Origin: Acidobacteriaceae bacterium
GTDB lineage: Bacteria > Acidobacteriota > Terriglobia > Terriglobales > Acidobacteriaceae
DNA: 6,469 bases
Assembly (NCBI GenBank): GCA_030838305.1
Contig: JAUTWY010000390.1
Location: 1-6,469, forward strand
Direction: 5' to 3'
This document shows positions 4,793 through 6,469 of this stretch, piece after piece (the first letter of the stretch is position 1; each line of letters opens with the position of its first letter). Made by a program: the position numbers and the translations under genes. The notes under the pieces were generated by a model, which worked only from the letters and a program-made list of their open reading frames with translations, ran no database searches and was not told the DNA's origin.

Positions 4793-6451
4793 ATGAACGC
4801 TTCGATTCGCATTGCAGTCGCTCTGCTCTTACTCACGACGTCCATGTCCGCACGAGACCGGTCCAGCGCGCGCTCGATGGTGGTCACACGCTATGGCATC
4901 GTGGCGACCAGCCATGTGCAGGCTTCGGTGGCAGGCGCGAAAATTCTTGAGCGCGGAGGCTCTGCGGTGGACGCGGCGATTGCTGCGAATGCTGTCCTCG
5001 GCGTGACCGAGCCCATGATGAATGGCATGGGTGGCGACCTGTTTGCGATTTACTGGGAGGCGAAAACCGGCAAGCTGTATGGGTTGAACGCCAGCGGATG
5101 GGCCCCGCGCGGATTAACTATCGCGCACGTGAAGGCGAGAGACGCGACCGCGATGCCTCTACAAGGGATTGACTCGGTGACCGTGCCGGGGGCAGTGGCG
5201 GGATGGGATGCGCTGCATGAACGCTTTGGAAAAATGGCATGGAAGGATCTTTTTCAGCCTGCGATTTCTTATGCGGAAGATGGTTATCCGGTTCCGGAAA
5301 TCATTGCGTCGTATTGGAAAGATTCAGCCGACTGGTTTGCGAATGATCCCGAGGGGCGACGGGTCTATCTGCCAGGTGGAAAGCCTCCAGTAGTGGGACA
5401 GATTTTCCAGAATCACGATCTGGCGAAAGCCTTGCGGTCGGTGGCGACACACGGGGCAGCAGCGTTTTACAAAGGCGAGATTGCAGGGGCGATTGTGAAA
5501 ACGTCGCAGAGTCTGGGCGGGACGATGGCGGCGGATGATCTGGCCGAGTTTTCGCCGGAGTGGGTCGAGCCGATTTCAACTACGTATCGCGGCTGGAAAG
5601 TTTATGAACTTCCTCCCAACGGCCAGGGGATGGCGGCACTGGAGATGCTGAATATCATGGAGACTACGCCAGCCTCGCCGGACGGTCCCCTCAGCGTGGC
5701 GGAACTGCATAAGAAGATCGAAGCGATGAAGCTGGCATACGCCGATCTGGGGCGTTACAACGCCGACCCGCGGTTCGCCAAGATTCCGGTGAAGGGGATG
5801 TTGTCAAAGGAATACGCACGCGATCGCGCGAAACTAATCAATCCCGGCAAAGCGAATTGCGAGGTTGCGGCTGGAGCGCCGCCCTTCAGCGACACGACTT
5901 ATCTTTCGGTGGTGGATCGGGAAGGGAATATTGTTTCGTTGATTCAAAGTAATTATGAGGCGTTCGGCTCGGGCATTGTGGTGCGTGGCATGGGATTCGT
6001 GTTGCAGGATCGCGGCGCGCTGTTTTCCCTGGATGCGGCATCGCCGAATGCGCTGGCGCCGCGCAAGCGGCCGTTTCACACCATTATCCCAGCCTTCATG
6101 GAGTATGGAGATCAGCATATTGGCTTCGGAATCATGGGGGGCGCGAACCAGCCACTGGCCCACGCGCAATTCGTTTCCAACGTGGTTGACTATGGGATGA
6201 ACATTCAGGAGGCAATGGAGAACGCGCGCTTCACCGTGAGTCCACAAAGCGGGTGCAACATTGTGATCGAATCGCGAGTGCCGACGGAAGTCCGGCAAAA
6301 ACTTTCAGCGATGGGGCATCAGTTGGACGTCCGGCGTGACTATACGACCGCCATGGGTCGCGGGCAGGCGGTGCTGCACGATTCGAAGGCCAAGGTGAAC
6401 TATGGAGCGTCGGATGCGCGGGCCGACGGGGCGGCGGTGCCGGAGCAGTGA
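4793..6451 (+). CDS. Secreted gamma-glutamyltransferase-family enzyme (Ntn hydrolase)
   Basis: This family T3 enzyme (552 aa) is made as one chain and self-cleaves before a threonine that becomes the small subunit's nucleophile. In FSDTTYLSVVDREGN cleavage is expected between Asp367 and Thr368; Thr368 is encoded at 5894-5896. Residues 1-20 (MNASIRIAVALLLLTTSMSA) form a signal peptide. The large subunit holds GGSAVDAAIAANAVLGVTEP and MNGMGGDLF; the small one holds the oxyanion-type MGG (Gly449-Gly450) in GFGIMGGANQP and ends GASDARADGAA. Against E. coli GGT as remembered, Arg114 of DFREMAP is lost (here NASGWAP), Ser462-Ser463 become His-Thr (RPFHTIIP) and Asn411 becomes Tyr. It thus fits the GGT-like branch with uncertain substrates; glutathione hydrolysis is not assured. 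GTG 4757 with AGGGA upstream is an alternative start, but it puts 12 extra residues before the signal peptide. The gene looks intact. Confidence 0.88.
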   Translation: MNASIRIAVALLLLTTSMSARDRSSARSMVVTRYGIVATSHVQASVAGAKILERGGSAVDAAIAANAVLGVTEPMMNGMGGDLFAIYWEAKTGKLYGLNASGWAPRGLTIAHVKARDATAMPLQGIDSVTVPGAVAGWDALHERFGKMAWKDLFQPAISYAEDGYPVPEIIASYWKDSADWFANDPEGRRVYLPGGKPPVVGQIFQNHDLAKALRSVATHGAAAFYKGEIAGAIVKTSQSLGGTMAADDLAEFSPEWVEPISTTYRGWKVYELPPNGQGMAALEMLNIMETTPASPDGPLSVAELHKKIEAMKLAYADLGRYNADPRFAKIPVKGMLSKEYARDRAKLINPGKANCEVAAGAPPFSDTTYLSVVDREGNIVSLIQSNYEAFGSGIVVRGMGFVLQDRGALFSLDAASPNALAPRKRPFHTIIPAFMEYGDQHIGFGIMGGANQPLAHAQFVSNVVDYGMNIQEAMENARFTVSPQSGCNIVIESRVPTEVRQKLSAMGHQLDVRRDYTTAMGRGQAVLHDSKAKVNYGASDARADGAAVPEQ

Positions 6452-6466
6452 TCAGTGGTCAGTGAA
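6446..6466 (+). repeat. Three tandem CAGTG heptamers across the stop codon
   Basis: CAGTGAT (6446-6452), CAGTGGT (6453-6459) and CAGTGAA (6460-6466) form a 7-bp tandem array that includes the TGA stop of the preceding gene and runs to the window edge. The array may continue beyond. Similar CAGTGGT-type arrays occur, to my recollection, between genes in Acidobacteriota genomes, but I cannot verify this here. Confidence 0.55.
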
Positions 6467-6469
6467 GAG

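Overview
The window looks like a chromosomal segment of a moderately GC-rich bacterium, most likely an Acidobacteriota member. This is an inference from how the proteins read: the N-terminus of the broken integrase, the paired 'AQ-ARWA' small protein, the Ste24-type protease and the gamma-glutamyltransferase-like enzyme all resemble proteins I associate with that phylum. No marker gene proves it.

The window falls into two parts. Positions 1 to about 3100 are an accessory, largely decayed region. It starts with a short sequence (1-18) that recurs at 3082-3099, next to a perfect 12-bp palindrome. Just inside the first copy lie tandem TTTGTCCCAAA repeats and a frameshifted, truncated tyrosine-recombinase gene (118-539). 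After about 300 bp with no recognisable gene come a small intact minus-strand gene (848-1111), a hairpin-rich divergent spacer, and a DNA methyltransferase pseudogene with at least three frameshifts and a damaged catalytic motif (1315-2177). Next are an intact small basic protein with two copies of a putative DNA-binding module (2307-2663), a start-less SEC-C zinc-motif fragment (2735-2884), a perfect hairpin, and a coding-like scrap ending in the palindrome. The simplest reading is a degraded integrative element or island, with the two short repeats as candidate ends. The repeat is short and imperfect, so this stays a hypothesis.

Positions 3123 to 6451 are ordinary core-type chromosome with two intact, divergently transcribed genes. 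On the minus strand is a Ste24/M48 membrane metalloprotease, whose best start is a TTG behind a strong AAGGAG site. On the plus strand is a secreted gamma-glutamyltransferase-family (Ntn hydrolase) enzyme. It keeps the catalytic threonine but lacks several residues that bind glutathione in the E. coli enzyme. They share a 341-bp intergenic region with a short inverted repeat pair. Three CAGTG-type heptamers lie across the stop codon of the second gene.

The accessory genes show no clear joint pathway beyond mobility and DNA modification. The two core genes are both envelope-associated by sequence, but nothing ties them functionally beyond adjacency. No tRNA, rRNA or CRISPR array was seen.
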